Source: Acrasis kona
Lineage: Eukaryota; Heterolobosea; Eutetramitea; Acrasida; Acrasidae
Length of the DNA stretch: 22,572 nucleotides
Reading direction: 5' to 3'
NCBI GenBank assembly: GCA_026419775.2
Contig: JAOPGA020000157.1
Span: 1 to 22,572 of the forward strand
In this document: one piece after another, positions 1-10,137 of the stretch
Layout of the letters: every line of letters starts with the position of its first letter
How positions within the stretch are numbered: the stretch's first letter is position 1
Translations under genes and position numbers: made by a program
Notes under the pieces: model-generated
Seen by the model: only the letters and a program-made list of their open reading frames with translations
Databases searched by the model: none
What the model was told of the DNA's origin: nothing

Positions 1-370
1 CTTCTGCAGAATTTAAACCCGTCAGGAAAGGTATCAAAACAAGGTGACTCTCACATGTCACGTCAGATGGTACAGAATATTCAATCCCATGGTTGGAACC
101 ACATTGTTCAAAAGTTCGCATTCGTCCAGATATTTGATTTATTGTTGCCTCCTGGATACATTGGAATACCAGCCAAAAAATCAGGCTCCTGTGATGGTTT
201 CGTGAAGGCAGCGGAACTTGTGACCATCGGTAATGCAGTCAAGTTTGATGAAATAACAACCTTGTCTACCGTTAGGGAAGAGATTGAAAAAAGCAGAATT
301 ATAATTAGGTATAATAAAACCAATCTAGTATGTATTCAGGTTTGGTGAGATTATCACCGATACATTTTAA
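1..370 (+). CDS. 3' end of an unidentified gene (partial at window start)
   Basis: Frame 1 is open from the first base of the window and reads about 100 codons, including a hydrophobic stretch followed by PPGYIGIPAKK. I recognise no family. A possible 31-nt intron at 309-339 (GTATAA...TTCAG) would join AGG and continue as FGEIITDTF to a TAA at 368-370; unspliced, the frame ends at 348. The intron is shorter than the 36-46 nt seen elsewhere in the window, so the end is uncertain. The composition looks coding and the gene is probably the tail of something larger to the left. An unrelated chance ORF is possible. Confidence 0.3.
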
Positions 371-762
371 AATGTTTGAACACTTCTTCTTCTGATTTTC
401 ATTTATGGAAAGTATGTTGTAGTTGTCAGTTAATATCGACCGCACTTCTATGAGTGTTTTGGGGACATTAAGTTTCATCATCTCTTTATTATATATGTAA
501 ATTGCTGCTCATCAATTTGGTACATTTTCTTTTATTCAAAAGAATGTGTGGTGTTGTGACTATTAAGGTCGTCATCCTCAGCGGTGACTTTGATGGAGTT
601 TATCTACTCTTCTAGATTGGTGACCAACTTTCCTGCTTTGAAACCTTGTCATAACTTTCCCTGGCCAGTTCACCAAAATGCATACTTTCAACCAATTTCT
701 TGAAAGCTCTTACAAACTTATTCACAAACACTGACATCCAAGACCCCACAGCACACGTTGAA
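371..762. other. Intergenic / upstream region of the first CRN-type gene
   Basis: I see no gene here. The reading frame of the downstream CRN-type gene is already open from 655, after a TAA at 652-654, but has no ATG until 763. Either translation starts at 763 or a short upstream exon was missed. No convincing TATA box was found. Confidence 0.4.
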
Positions 763-3261
763 ATGGATGAAAAAACAAAAAAATTCACTGCCGCATCAAA
801 AGGATCAAAGATCACACCAAAAGTAGCATCTGAAAAGAAATCCATAAAGAGTGGACAGGACGAAGAAAATGTTGTTGTTCAAGAAACTAAATTAAAAACA
901 AAACACACTACCACCAAGAAGAGAAAGGCGAAAAGAAAGAACTTAACGAATGCTGAAGAATCCGAATCAGAGGAGAACAAATCAGAAATTGATGAAGAAA
1001 CAAAGGGACCACCGATCAAGAAACAAAAAACGACAACGACCACCAAGTCAGCAGCTGATGAAAAGACAGCAAAAAAATCAACCGAAAGTGCGTTACGTTC
1101 AAGCAAATCATTTTCGACTAAGAAAGCATCCATTGAAGACAAAAGTAATTCATTTGATATACTGTTCAATCATTTTTAAGGACCATCACTAAAGCGCAAG
1201 CATGAAGATGCAAAAGTTGAAGGAGGTGATGATACAGGAGAAATCGCTGCAAAGTCTAGGAGACGTACAAAAGTATTCGCTGCAAATGGTGATTTGATCC
1301 CGGCGTATCACTACTATGTTGATCCCTCTCCATGGAATGAATTAAACCTGAGAGGAAGAATCGAGCGTATGGCGTTCACCACCCTCGTTGCACCAAGTCA
1401 AAGCGGAAAGGTAATTCAACACATTGTTTTGGTTTCAACTTTTCTAGTCTACAAGGGCCAAAGCGTTAATAGAAAGTTTACGGTCGGATTTTAAAATGAT
1501 CATGATCTCAGCTGTGCAAGGGGAAGCTGGTTTAGTAAGTACACTTAAGGTACTATTGGATTGTGCAGAATTCGAGGTTAAAGATGAAAAAGAATTGAAC
1601 ATGGATACTTTTCGCAAGTTATTCGGTAACGGTAGCAAGCACTTTCGTGAATCAAAAGTCGTTTTAATCATTGACGAATTGGATGCTCTGTGCACTTGGC
1701 GGGACGAGGATAGGAGTTCGTTTTTAGACGCTTTAAGAGCAATAAAGAATAGCAGAGTATCTGGCGCCGAAGACAATACTAAAACAGGTTACGTGCTACA
1801 ATCAGTCCTCGGAATCACAAATTACGTCGGTGATTACATTCACACCAGGNTCGGTTCGCCATTCAATGTTGATGAGAAGATAACCGCGCCATACTTTTCG
1901 TTCGACGAGACGAAAGATTTATTCAGACAGTATGAGCAAGAGACGGGAAGGAGAGTAAACGGAGAGATCGTCGAACACATTTATGCTCAGAGCGGTGGAG
2001 CGCAAGGTATCACGCAGACGCTCGGCAAGTACATGGATGAATTATATCAAGAAAACGATGAATTGAATCTTGATTTATGGAAACAACATTATGAATCAAC
2101 TGTGATCTCCGCTATATCGCGAAGCGCGAATTTTCAGAAAATGAAACAAGGTTTGAATAACGAAGATGTACTAGCGGGTGTAATCTCCATCATGTCCGAA
2201 GAAGTAATTTCAGCTGATATTAACAAACAAAATCGAATCACCATCGAATTACAGAGGTATAACATATGCATTCTACAACAAAAACATGTGGAATTTGCAA
2301 ACCCTATAGTCCAAAAATACATTGAGAGATCGTTTGATGTTACCAGAAAATCTCAAAGTATTGATGGGCTTTTTTCTGACGATCGTATCGATTTTCGTGT
2401 CCTCCTTTGTGAAGCGATCAAGTGCATGAATAGAATATCCATTATTAAAGGTACAAAATTAGCAAAAAGAAAAAACACGAATGTGGAGGATGTTTATGTT
2501 GAAGCATTTGATCATGCGTTAAAAAGGGCTCTTCCCCACATATATATAAAGTAGGTCGCCGTGTATTTCAAAAAACTCATTGGACGTCAGGATTGATCCG
2601 CAAGTTGCTTGTAATGGTCAAAGATTAGATAGAATGTACTATATAAGTGATTACGAATTGGCTGTGGAGCACGGAGCAGATCTGTTAGTTAATGGAGATA
2701 GAGCAAATACCAGTAGTTTAGACCACCATATTCTGGATCAAGCAGAGAACTACTACAGACTTCTTCAACCCAACCAGTCCTGGGTTGTTGTATGGGTTGG
2801 GGGAGCAAAACATAAAAAGAAGTTTGAAGACGAATACAACAACATCAATTCCAAAATTGCATATATAGAACATGATACAGAATTTTCAAACGTAGACGTT
2901 TTCTTTGCGGGTGGTGATACTCGCCGAATTTCAGTTATACCCCCAGATTTTCTAAACACTCAACAAGTGGAACAACAGAAAAATAGTAAGCCATCAGAGT
3001 GGAGGTAGTGGTCAGCAGGAAGGACATACAGTGCGTATTAGATTACCAGGCGATAAGGAGAGATACAAAAAGGTGCTAAATATTCGAAGTTTTGAGGATT
3101 TGGTACGTAGTGCCAAGAAAATACACGAAATCAGTGACAGTGATAGTGTTACTCTTACCGACAGAGAAGGTGATATAATTGAAGCTGATAATATTGCATT
3201 GCTATTTGGAACAAAGGAAGTTACGGACAGGAAGGTGGTTGTTGAACAAGATATTGAATAG
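763..3261 (+). CDS. CRN-type protein: AAA ATPase + PD-(D/E)XK-like nuclease + C-terminal ubiquitin-like domain
   Basis: Five exons fit in frame: 763-1144, 1181-1410, 1448-2550, 2591-2985, 3032-3261 (779 codons plus stop), with introns of 36, 37, 40 and 46 nt. Residues 1-190 are K/E/T/S-rich with nuclear-localisation-like clusters (KKRKAKRK, PPIKKQK, KSRRRTK). A P-loop APSQSGKST lies at about 198-206, split after the Lys codon by intron 2. Walker B is LIIDELDAL (D280, E281). A winged-helix-like region follows (GSPFNV, then YFSFDETKDLF). Residues 572-690 carry RLD (D585) and AVEHGADLLVNGD (E598), as in the restriction-endonuclease-fold domains of CRN effectors. About 704-779 look ubiquitin/CIDE-N-like. 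Known for the family: ATPase-nuclease CRN proteins descend from transposon or conflict systems and often act in nuclei. The function here is inferred. The ATG at 763 is the first in frame; one N lies at 1850. AATAAA sits at 3264-3269, just past the TAG. Confidence 0.72.
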
Positions 3262-4144
3262 TAAATAAATCCATTTTTATATCCATTTTTTAGGTTGAAA
3301 GTTGATGGGAAATTCATTTCAGTTTGAATATTGAAGATGGTACACGACATAACTATCGATATCCAACTAAGATTGTGTTGTAAAAAGGTCAACCACAGCA
3401 AAAAGTTGAGCAATGACCAGGCAGGTGGAGCACGTTGTGTTTTTCGATGAAAACGCGTTAGATATAGAAAAAGTTTATACTCAAAACTCTCAGGTCTGTG
3501 GGATCCAAGGTGTGTGACTCTTGTATTTTAGACGAACCTGGCGCAAGTATGTCAACTCCAACCAAGTAAGTCACAAACACAAAAAAGTACTCAATGCACG
3601 CTTCCAATAAAATCAATAATGATGTTCTAAAATCTGCAAGATTGCACATGTTCTTGGCTGATTATCCACACAAATTGTGTGGCTTAAAAGTTTTGGAAGG
3701 GTAGAGAGTGAAGAGGATCCTTGAGCTATAGGAATGTTTTTAATTGTAAATTTATTTGCATTCATTTTTTGTTTCGTTGAGAACCCTGCATGTTGAGTTG
3801 GTTCATTCTTTCGATGGCTTCCAATTTCTTCATCCACAGCTTAGATAAAATTATAAAGTGCACTATTTGGTTACTACACCTATGATTATCATTCACGGTT
3901 CAATAATATTTGTGTTTTATTAAAATACATTCCAACTTGAAGTGAAAAAAGTTATCATTTTTGACCAATTTTCATCTTCGCGTATACCTTATATACAAGC
4001 ACTCCTAAAACTACCTTTTTTTGAATTTATCTATTGCTCCACTACTCTATAACTCGTATTTTGGAGTACGTAGCGACCTCTGTTTGATGCGTTATTTCGT
4101 TGTAAAGGTGCTCCAATGAATTAATCGTCATCACATGTGGTTCA
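3262..4144. other. Region between the CRN-type genes, with small fragments
   Basis: No convincing gene. A 34-codon ORF starts with ATG at 3413 and ends at 3517. At 3565-3595 there is a degenerate match to the 5' part of the 43-nt intron found in the second CRN-type gene (GTAAGTCAC... then AAAAGTACTCAA), so this may be the worn edge of another partial CRN copy. The rest is AT-rich, and I could not place missing HSP20 exons in it with confidence. Confidence 0.35.
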
Positions 4145-4402
4145 TCATTGGTATATCATACACATTTCTTTTTGCTCTCCAAATATTCTAAGCGTTCTGT
4201 TGTCATCTATTAACTCTATCTTGATATCTTCTTTTCTGGGTCCTGGAAGACTCGTTGAAACCTTAAAGCTTTTTTCTGACTCTGATACATTCATTTGTGG
4301 TTTCCATGATTTTGTATTGTGCTTATCCAAGAACATAGAGTCCGCCACCTTCTTGAATAGTATAGCATCGTTCTCTAGCACTTGCGGGAGGAAGAGTGGC
4401 AA
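4145..4402 (-). pseudogene. Small heat-shock protein (HSP20/alpha-crystallin) N-terminal fragment
   Basis: The minus strand encodes the first half of an alpha-crystallin domain: SWKPQMNVSESEKSF, then VSTSLPGPRKEDIKIEL, then DNRTLRIFGEQKE. This matches the HSP20 pattern W-x-P, LPG-x-x-x-EDI and L-x-I-x-GE. The first in-frame ATG is at 4336; an in-frame stop lies upstream of the TTG at 4402, so the 4336 start is more likely. The later beta strands (GVLTV-type motif) were not found downstream. A GTATGA donor near 4152 could lead to a short further exon, but nothing beyond it resembles HSP20. The fragment is divergent to, and only about 120 bp from, the ATG of the second CRN-type gene. It is either a truncated copy of a host chaperone gene or a gene with unresolved exons. 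Confidence 0.55.
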
Positions 4403-4457
4403 GATCTTTTTTTGTTTAGCGAAATTTTACAATCAACTTCCACTTTTTCCAACTAAG

Positions 4458-7023
4458 ATGAATCATCTGCATTTGCTACGTGGACGGGAGCATATTATCT
4501 TTAGTAGTTTAAACTACATTAATCAAAACATCGAAACATCAAAACGCTATAAATTTGATGCCACTCAGCCGGTGTCCCGTTTAATATGGGTTCATTATTC
4601 TGGGCAGATGTTCGGAGCTGGCAAAACAACGTATGAGTACAAAAACATTGCAATAATTTATAATAGTTTCGGATTACATTTTGCCGCAGCAGCAAAGCAG
4701 ATTATAGCTCAATACCCTCAAACTGAAGTATTTATTCAAGCAAAACAAAACAAGTTGGACCAAATCAAAACTTTCTACTTGAACTTCTTTGATCTGGAAG
4801 TTGAGGGAGAGAGTTTGTTTGAAATCATCAAGTACAAGTGCTTAAAGAAACTTGGAAAGAGCGAGCATGACTTTTCTGAGTGGGTTGCTAAAGAGTATAA
4901 AGGGAATACCAATGCTGAGAACAGTTTGTGTATGTGACGCTTTTTACGCTTAATACTAACTTTAGACCTGGAATGCATCAAACTTGCTCACTATTTGAAT
5001 CATTTTTCTGGTGGGGCACATGTCTTGATCGCCATCGATGAAATAGGTCCACTTTTGAAGCGCACGCTCAAAGTCTCTGAAACATCAAATATTCATACGT
5101 TATTATCGATCGCTGTAGGCTTCAACCTTTCCGGCTTAGCTACTACTTACTTGTCTGGAAGGTCTACACTACCATACGCCATGTCTCAAGGTAGATTCGG
5201 ATATTCCCCATCGAAAGTTTATACAATTAACTTTGCACCACTGAACAATGAGCAGATCCGCTTCATGTGCGAACAGTATGTGAGACTAAACCCGAACATG
5301 CTTGAAAAATTCATCAACATTCTCACGACCAAGTCATCAGGAGTGCCCATTATACTGTCAAGTGCGATTACAAATGCTGGCCAACTATCGAACAATTGTG
5401 GAGGGGATGATATTGAAACATACTTTAATAAACTTCTGCCCAGCACATTTAATACAAGAGAGATCGACCCACTATCAGCATTCGATGAAATTACAGTGGC
5501 AATTGTTAGCGCATATCTCACGTTGCTCAAGTACTCCATCTTTCAAATTCCAATAACCGTTAAAAGTACCTTCTCTATTGATGGTGTCGGGTTGCGACAA
5601 TATCTACCTGTTGGGCAAGATGATATTTCGATCATTGAGATGATCAATATTTTTGGGATGCATCCTGATCCTGTTGATGAGATGAATGTTAAGATTGTTG
5701 TATCGGATTATAGTGTGGAACTCGCCCAAATAAGGCTCAAGTCCGTTACCTATGGAATGGTACCAAAAGGGCTCCTCTATCTTTCCAAAATGGTAAGCAA
5801 AGGAGACGCGTTGGAAATGATCACAAGAAACGCATTGCTATCGCGCTTTGAACAACAATTACAAACCAAACCTATTCTCAAATGCTACCAAGTATTTCCA
5901 TTCCTATCCCAAGATGATCCGATTGGTGTGCTTGATATTGATGTATCCAAGGTGCTGTCCCTTAATGTGTTCCCATCGATCGCAAACGGTAAACTTTTCA
6001 AATCTGAATTGCAAAATACGATTAATCTATACAAGAATCCGTGGTCAACTCCAGGCGATCATCGCGAAAACGCCCCTCTCAGTGCTTGGTCAGATGTGCA
6101 GAAAAGACACATACCAACACCCGAACCTTATGGAGCATCTCTTAACACACCAAAGACCTCGACGTCTATTATTGGGGATGAGATACTTTGTGTTCATAAT
6201 CCAGGATCAATATTCGAAGGACAGAAAGTGAGTGATTATAATTATAAATCATATCTGATCATCCAAGATAAGAACATAAAAGATGGTATCTCACAGAACG
6301 AAATTGATCAAGAAGTGGAGAAGGTCGTCAAGCACTTTCCAGAGGACGTCCCTTTGGTTTTTCTTCTGGTTGCAATGAACGTATCTCTCCCAAATATTGA
6401 CCCAAACAACATGTTTCACAGATATCTATTAAACGTTAAGAGGACGGATGGAACAGTTTCATCTGTTTGGGTTATTGTGTTGTTGAAAGAAGGCATGCGT
6501 AAGTTCCTAGGAAGCGTCAATTATGATGCTCTATTACGTTCAAGGCGAAATGAAACATACCCGTTCCAAGACCTCTGCAGAGAATTTGCCACAAACAATG
6601 CGATGATGCCACCCGCATCTGTGAGTGGTCATCAGCAGACCCCAGAGCAGAAGAAGGCGTATGAGGAGTTAAGGACGCAGAATGCTCTATTGAAGCAGCA
6701 ACGTAAGTCACGCAACGCACAAAAGTACTCAACGTGTTATTGTAGTGGGTGAAGCGAAGAGTGCGGGTAGTCAGGAGCAACAGACTCAAGAACAAAAGCG
6801 AGCATGTGATGAGTTGAAAAAGTTGAACAGAGCTGGCTTGAGAGAGTGGTTAAAGCAGAGGCAATTGTCTGAAAATGCCATTGAAGCATTGTATAAAGAA
6901 GAGTACAACGGTGCAGGGCTTTTAACTGTCAATAAAGACGATTTAAAGAAATATTTGAGGGGTGGAGCTGTCGCAAGCATTGTGGCAATTTTCAAGGAAG
7001 AACTTGGACTGGAACTCAAGTAA
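4458..7023 (+). CDS. CRN-type protein: P-loop ATPase + nuclease-like region + SAM-like C-terminal exon
   Basis: Four exons fit in frame: 4458-4630, 4667-4929, 4966-6702, 6746-7023 (816 codons plus stop), with introns of 36, 36 and 43 nt; the second contains TACTAAC close to its AG. Walker A is FGAGKTT (residues 52-58), split by intron 1. Walker B is LIAIDEIGPLL (D170, E171). A nuclease-like region around 545-600 has GDEILCVHNPGS and YLIIQDKN, a possible D...QxK active site as in CRN nuclease domains. A Q-rich linker (SGHQQTPEQKKAYEELR) crosses the 43-nt intron into a last exon encoding a second Q-rich stretch and a SAM-like helical domain (REWLKQRQLSENAIEAL, ending KEELGLELK). The last intron boundary and the 3' block are repeated near 14.1-14.9 kb. 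The open frame upstream of 4458 is antisense to the HSP20 fragment and was not used. ATPase confidence is high; nuclease confidence is moderate. Confidence 0.7.
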
Positions 7024-7111
7024 CTTCGCCGGAGGAGAGATTGGGGAAGTAGAACATTTCTTTTTGCAGAAGTTTGGTAGAAAGCTACCAGAATAAACCA
7101 ACAACGTTTAC
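7021..7111 (+). repeat. 3' block of the second CRN-type gene (hairpin plus AATAAA), also present at 14433-14523
   Basis: This 91-bp block begins at the TAA stop of the CRN-type gene and matches the reverse complement of 14433-14523 at about 88 of 91 positions. It holds a perfect hairpin (TGGTAG-AAAG-CTACCA, 7075-7090) directly before AATAAA (7092-7097). Homology stops about 14 nt after AATAAA, roughly where cleavage and polyadenylation would fall. It probably acts as the 3' UTR and poly(A) region. Confidence 0.8.
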
Positions 7112-7185
7112 TTGGTCCAATTCGAAATTAATAAAAACATCCGAAGATCTCCTTCCGAATAGTAGAAAACTACATCCTTGAGGAA

Positions 7186-7477
7186 ATGTTGACCAGTGAG
7201 AGTGGCAGTGTTGACGATGAGGTAATATCTGAGGACGACGAAAACATTACGGATATACGGATTTAAGGAAATGTACAGAATGACAAGGCAGCTACTAATG
7301 AGTGATGGTAATTGGATAGTTGTAGTGATTCTGTTCTACTGCATGCCAATGTTTGTTTGTGGTGTCTTGATGCACCAAGAAGCACTTTACAACCAATCAT
7401 TCCAAAGGAGAACGCAAATAAATGCAAGAAGGAAGCGAGTGCGCAGAAAAAACAAAATAAACTCAAAATCTTGTTAA
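7186..7477 (+). CDS. Small single-pass membrane protein with basic tail, unknown
   Basis: Exon 1 (7186-7221) begins with MLTSESGSVDDE. A 46-nt intron (7222-7267, GTAATA...TTTAAG) changes frame into exon 2 (7268-7477), giving 81 residues. The product has one hydrophobic segment (WIVVVILFYCMPMFVCGVL) and a very basic tail (RRKRVRRKNKINSK). I recognise no family. Intron retention would give a 26-residue acidic peptide instead, so the splice is plausible rather than proven. The stop lies 20 bp from the stop of the convergent minus-strand gene. An AATAAA at 7456-7461 is inside the end of the reading frame. Confidence 0.42.
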
Positions 7478-7497
7478 CATCAAATTTTATTTACTAT

Positions 7498-8922
7498 TTA
7501 AGCTAGAGTTACATACATTGATCTTTCTCTCCTCCTCTTTACCGAAACCACGACCATGCCGACCACGACGATTGCAACAGAAGACATGAGCACTGCGCCA
7601 AACACGGACACCACCACGATGCCTATTGTTCTATCCATATCTAATAGATTATAATCTGTGTCCTTGATCAAAATCATCTTGAGCGAATTGGTGGCCATGG
7701 ATTTTCCAACGAGTGCCAGCTCCAAATGATTGTTCGGATTTTGAAGTAAATGTTCTGCACTCAAGTCGACCAACGAGATCTCCTCGAGGATGGTCATCGT
7801 AGATCGTTGTATTTTGTAAATGTAAGAACTCGTCGCAATGTACAACGTGTCGCTCGTCTCCGTTCCCATGATCAAGTTCAAATGTTTGTGATCGCTTCCC
7901 ATCAACGTCACATTGTTACACATTACTCTATTCTCCATGTCAATCTTGTACACTGCCAGCTGACCAACATCGTTTTCTTCTAGTGGCGACATGGTGCAGT
8001 ACATGATGTTCGAGTCGAGGGGATCGAAGGCCATCTTGTTGACGAAAAGGAGACCGCTTGCAGGTAGGTCGAACGATCTAATGTCCTCGTCCAATAAATC
8101 AATTTTGATGATCCTGGAGTAACCTAGCGATTGGACATCACCTTGAACGACGCCCTGGCTACTCTGTCGGATGGTCGGCTTGACGTCCACGCTTGCGCTA
8201 ATCACCAGGAATCTATTCTCCATTATGATCATGGATCGTACCTTTGTGAGCTTCGAGCTCAGGTACTGCCCAATGTTAATGCTTCGCGTGACTTTGTGTT
8301 TTGATGTCGAATATTTGAGAACCGTCATGGAGAGGTGGCTGTTGACTCCAACAAAGTACAGTTCCTTGTCCGAGCACGCTACCATTGCTAAAAAGTTAAA
8401 ATAATGTAAAAAAATAAACGAACCCCGAGCGTAAAAACCAGGTTGGATGGCTTTGTTCTCCATAAATTGTTCTTTAAGAGATGCCTTTGCATTGAAGGAC
8501 ACCAGCTTACTCGTGTTTTTGTCTTCGTTGGAGCCGACCATGTACAATCCATTGGAAACTGTGCCCGCCAGGTAGTAGGATTCTTTTTTTTCAGAAGGCA
8601 TTCTGAGCATTTCTACAACGTAGGGGGAAAATGAATGATTGTGTGATGTTGACGTAGAAAGTACATTGACCGAGGGTTTCCCGTTCACTATTATTGCACC
8701 TGTGCTTTTTTTGGGTTTAAACGCGCTTATATGGTATAACAGGTCTTGGTTAGAGGTCCACACATACAAAGACCCTTTTTCTGATATTGTGGAGGACCAC
8801 ACCCTGCAATGTCGACCACAGTCCGTGAGGTTATTTATATTTATGTGCTCTAATTGGCATATCTGGTAGCTTGCTAAAGTGTGCAGTATCAGGACTGCAC
8901 CTATGACGAGAAGCCTCATCAT
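7498..8922 (-). CDS. Type I membrane glycoprotein with large ectodomain, unknown
   Basis: A 474-codon frame starts with a signal peptide (MMRLLVIGAVLILHTLASYQ). An ectodomain of about 410 residues has four N-glycosylation sequons (NLT, NHS, NTS, NVT) and repeated strand-like patterns (GLYMVGS, KELYFVGVN, DTLYIATSSYIYKI) suggestive of a beta-propeller. One transmembrane segment (IGIVVVSVFGAVL and on) leads to a short basic tail, KRRRERSMYVTLA. Positions 8388-8423 look like a 36-nt intron (GTTCGT...TTTTAG, 12 hydrophobic codons without a stop); removing it gives GFYARAMVACSDKELYF and a 462-residue protein. AATAAA (minus strand, 7486-7491) lies 6 nt after the TAA. I recognise no family; a secreted or cell-surface role is inferred from topology. 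Confidence 0.7.
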   Translation of the reverse strand: MMRLLVIGAVLILHTLASYQICQLEHININNLTDCGRHCRVWSSTISEKGSLYVWTSNQDLLYHISAFKPKKSTGAIIVNGKPSVNVLSTSTSHNHSFSPYVVEMLRMPSEKKESYYLAGTVSNGLYMVGSNEDKNTSKLVSFNAKASLKEQFMENKAIQPGFYARGSFIFLHYFNFLAMVACSDKELYFVGVNSHLSMTVLKYSTSKHKVTRSINIGQYLSSKLTKVRSMIIMENRFLVISASVDVKPTIRQSSQGVVQGDVQSLGYSRIIKIDLLDEDIRSFDLPASGLLFVNKMAFDPLDSNIMYCTMSPLEENDVGQLAVYKIDMENRVMCNNVTLMGSDHKHLNLIMGTETSDTLYIATSSYIYKIQRSTMTILEEISLVDLSAEHLLQNPNNHLELALVGKSMATNSLKMILIKDTDYNLLDMDRTIGIVVVSVFGAVLMSSVAIVVVGMVVVSVKRRRERSMYVTLA

Positions 8923-9016
8923 AAAAGGTTACCCTTTATACGTTGGTTATAGATTACAATATTAAAAGCCATGGACCAAAATAGGAACTGATGAAAGAAG
9001 CACAAACACAAGTTGA

Positions 9017-9815
9017 TTAATATCCTCTTTTATAGTTTCTGTTACTATTGTGATGACCTGCCTGTAAACCTTCCCATGTGTTTCCGCTGCTGGTCAAATA
9101 CAGACGCAAACGAGCAGGTGGTTCTTCTCCCATGTTGACTGTTAACAAAAAGTGACCCGGCCTCTTAATCTCAGTCTTGCTTCCTGGGAATGTAACGTCC
9201 TCCTCTTTGACTGGTACTTTTGCTACATTCCACAACCTGTTCACAATGTCACGCTTGCTGACCGGAAAGTAGAATTCGTTTCCGTTTCCTGCAATGTAGC
9301 GTTGGAATTTTAGCACGCACCTCTCAATTAACAATCTCTTATTGAATTTTTCTCTTCTTTCGACAACACTTTTGTCAAACTTTTTCTTGTCGCCTTCATA
9401 CTCTGTGTCAATGATTTGATCCAAATATGCCAGTCTTTCTGCTGGGCGGTCCAAAACGGCAGAGGGTGGTGATGTGGTCATGAAACGGTTTGCTTGTCTG
9501 TTTAAAAGTGAAATTGATTCTCCCTTGAGGCCTATTTTTGTATCCTACTCAAATGAATGTTGCAGAGTGGGAGCGACGAGGACTTACTCTGATGAAGATG
9601 ATTTTTTTGAAAACAGGCTTTTTTCCAATAGGCTTTTCGCTGGAGAATTTATACAAGTGCTTGTTATTCTCGATCTCTTCTTGCACCTTTTTGAAATTAT
9701 ATAGAGGCTTCGCACCAAATTCTTCATCAACATCATCGAGTGTTAGTCTTTGAACAATTCTCCTCGCAAATCTCTTCTTCTTCTTAGAGCGAGTTTGATT
9801 GTTAAATTCCACCAA
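9017..9815 (-). CDS. Mitochondrial large-subunit ribosomal protein bL9m
   Basis: Exons 9588-9815 and 9017-9544 are joined by a 43-nt intron (9545-9587, GTAAGT...GAGTAG), giving 251 residues. The N-terminus is basic and suits a mitochondrial presequence (SKKKKRFARRIVQR). The sequence across the junction, IIFIR then DTKIGLKGESISLLNRQANR, aligns with the bacterial L9 N-domain (V-x-LL-x-D-V-x-x-LG-x-KG-x-x-V-x-V-x-x-GYARNFL). The C-terminal part (YFPVSKRDIVNRLW, then VTFPGSKTEIKRPGHFLLTV) matches the L9 C-domain (GSIGTRDI, V-x-LP-x-x-I-K-x-x-GEH). L9 is a structural protein of the 50S-type mitoribosome. The yeast counterpart is Mrpl50. The usual GYARN signature has diverged, as is common in mitochondrial copies. 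Confidence 0.75.
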
Positions 9816-10137
9816 GGGTACATTTGATAAACGCGTACAAAGAATCGCACTACTTATATTAGTGTATGGATAGTATGTGATGTTACGGTCGGAGGTGATT
9901 AATTCTCAACATGGTCAGAGATGATGAAAGTTTTTGTTTGGTAAACCAGAGACATGTGAAGAAAACAAGGGATTTTAGTGGTGGCCACGATACGATGCGA
10001 AGATACCATTAATATGAGTTGTGGTTAAAGATGTAATAGATTGACGCAACAATAAAACAGTTTTTGACAAAAAACGACACCTGTGCGATTTAATGCAAAG
10101 GCCTAAAAGGCTATTATACACGTGATATATACAAAAA
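9816..10137. other. Intergenic region upstream of the bL9m gene
   Basis: I see no gene or repeat in this stretch. It separates the start of bL9m from the stop of the GATA factor gene on the same strand and presumably holds the bL9m promoter; no clear TATA box was found. Confidence 0.4.

Noticed and set aside
700-762. Extension of the first CRN-type gene to a TTG codon at 700
   Set aside because: TTG is not a credible eukaryotic start; the first in-frame ATG is at 763, although an upstream exon cannot be excluded.
2986-3008. 23-nt intron GTAAGC...GGTAG in the first CRN-type gene
   Set aside because: Too short for this genome; the 46-nt alternative ending at 3031 keeps the frame and restores a codon at the junction.
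4137-4457. Long open plus-strand frame continuous with the second CRN-type gene
   Set aside because: It is the antisense of the HSP20 fragment; the CRN protein is better started at the ATG at 4458.
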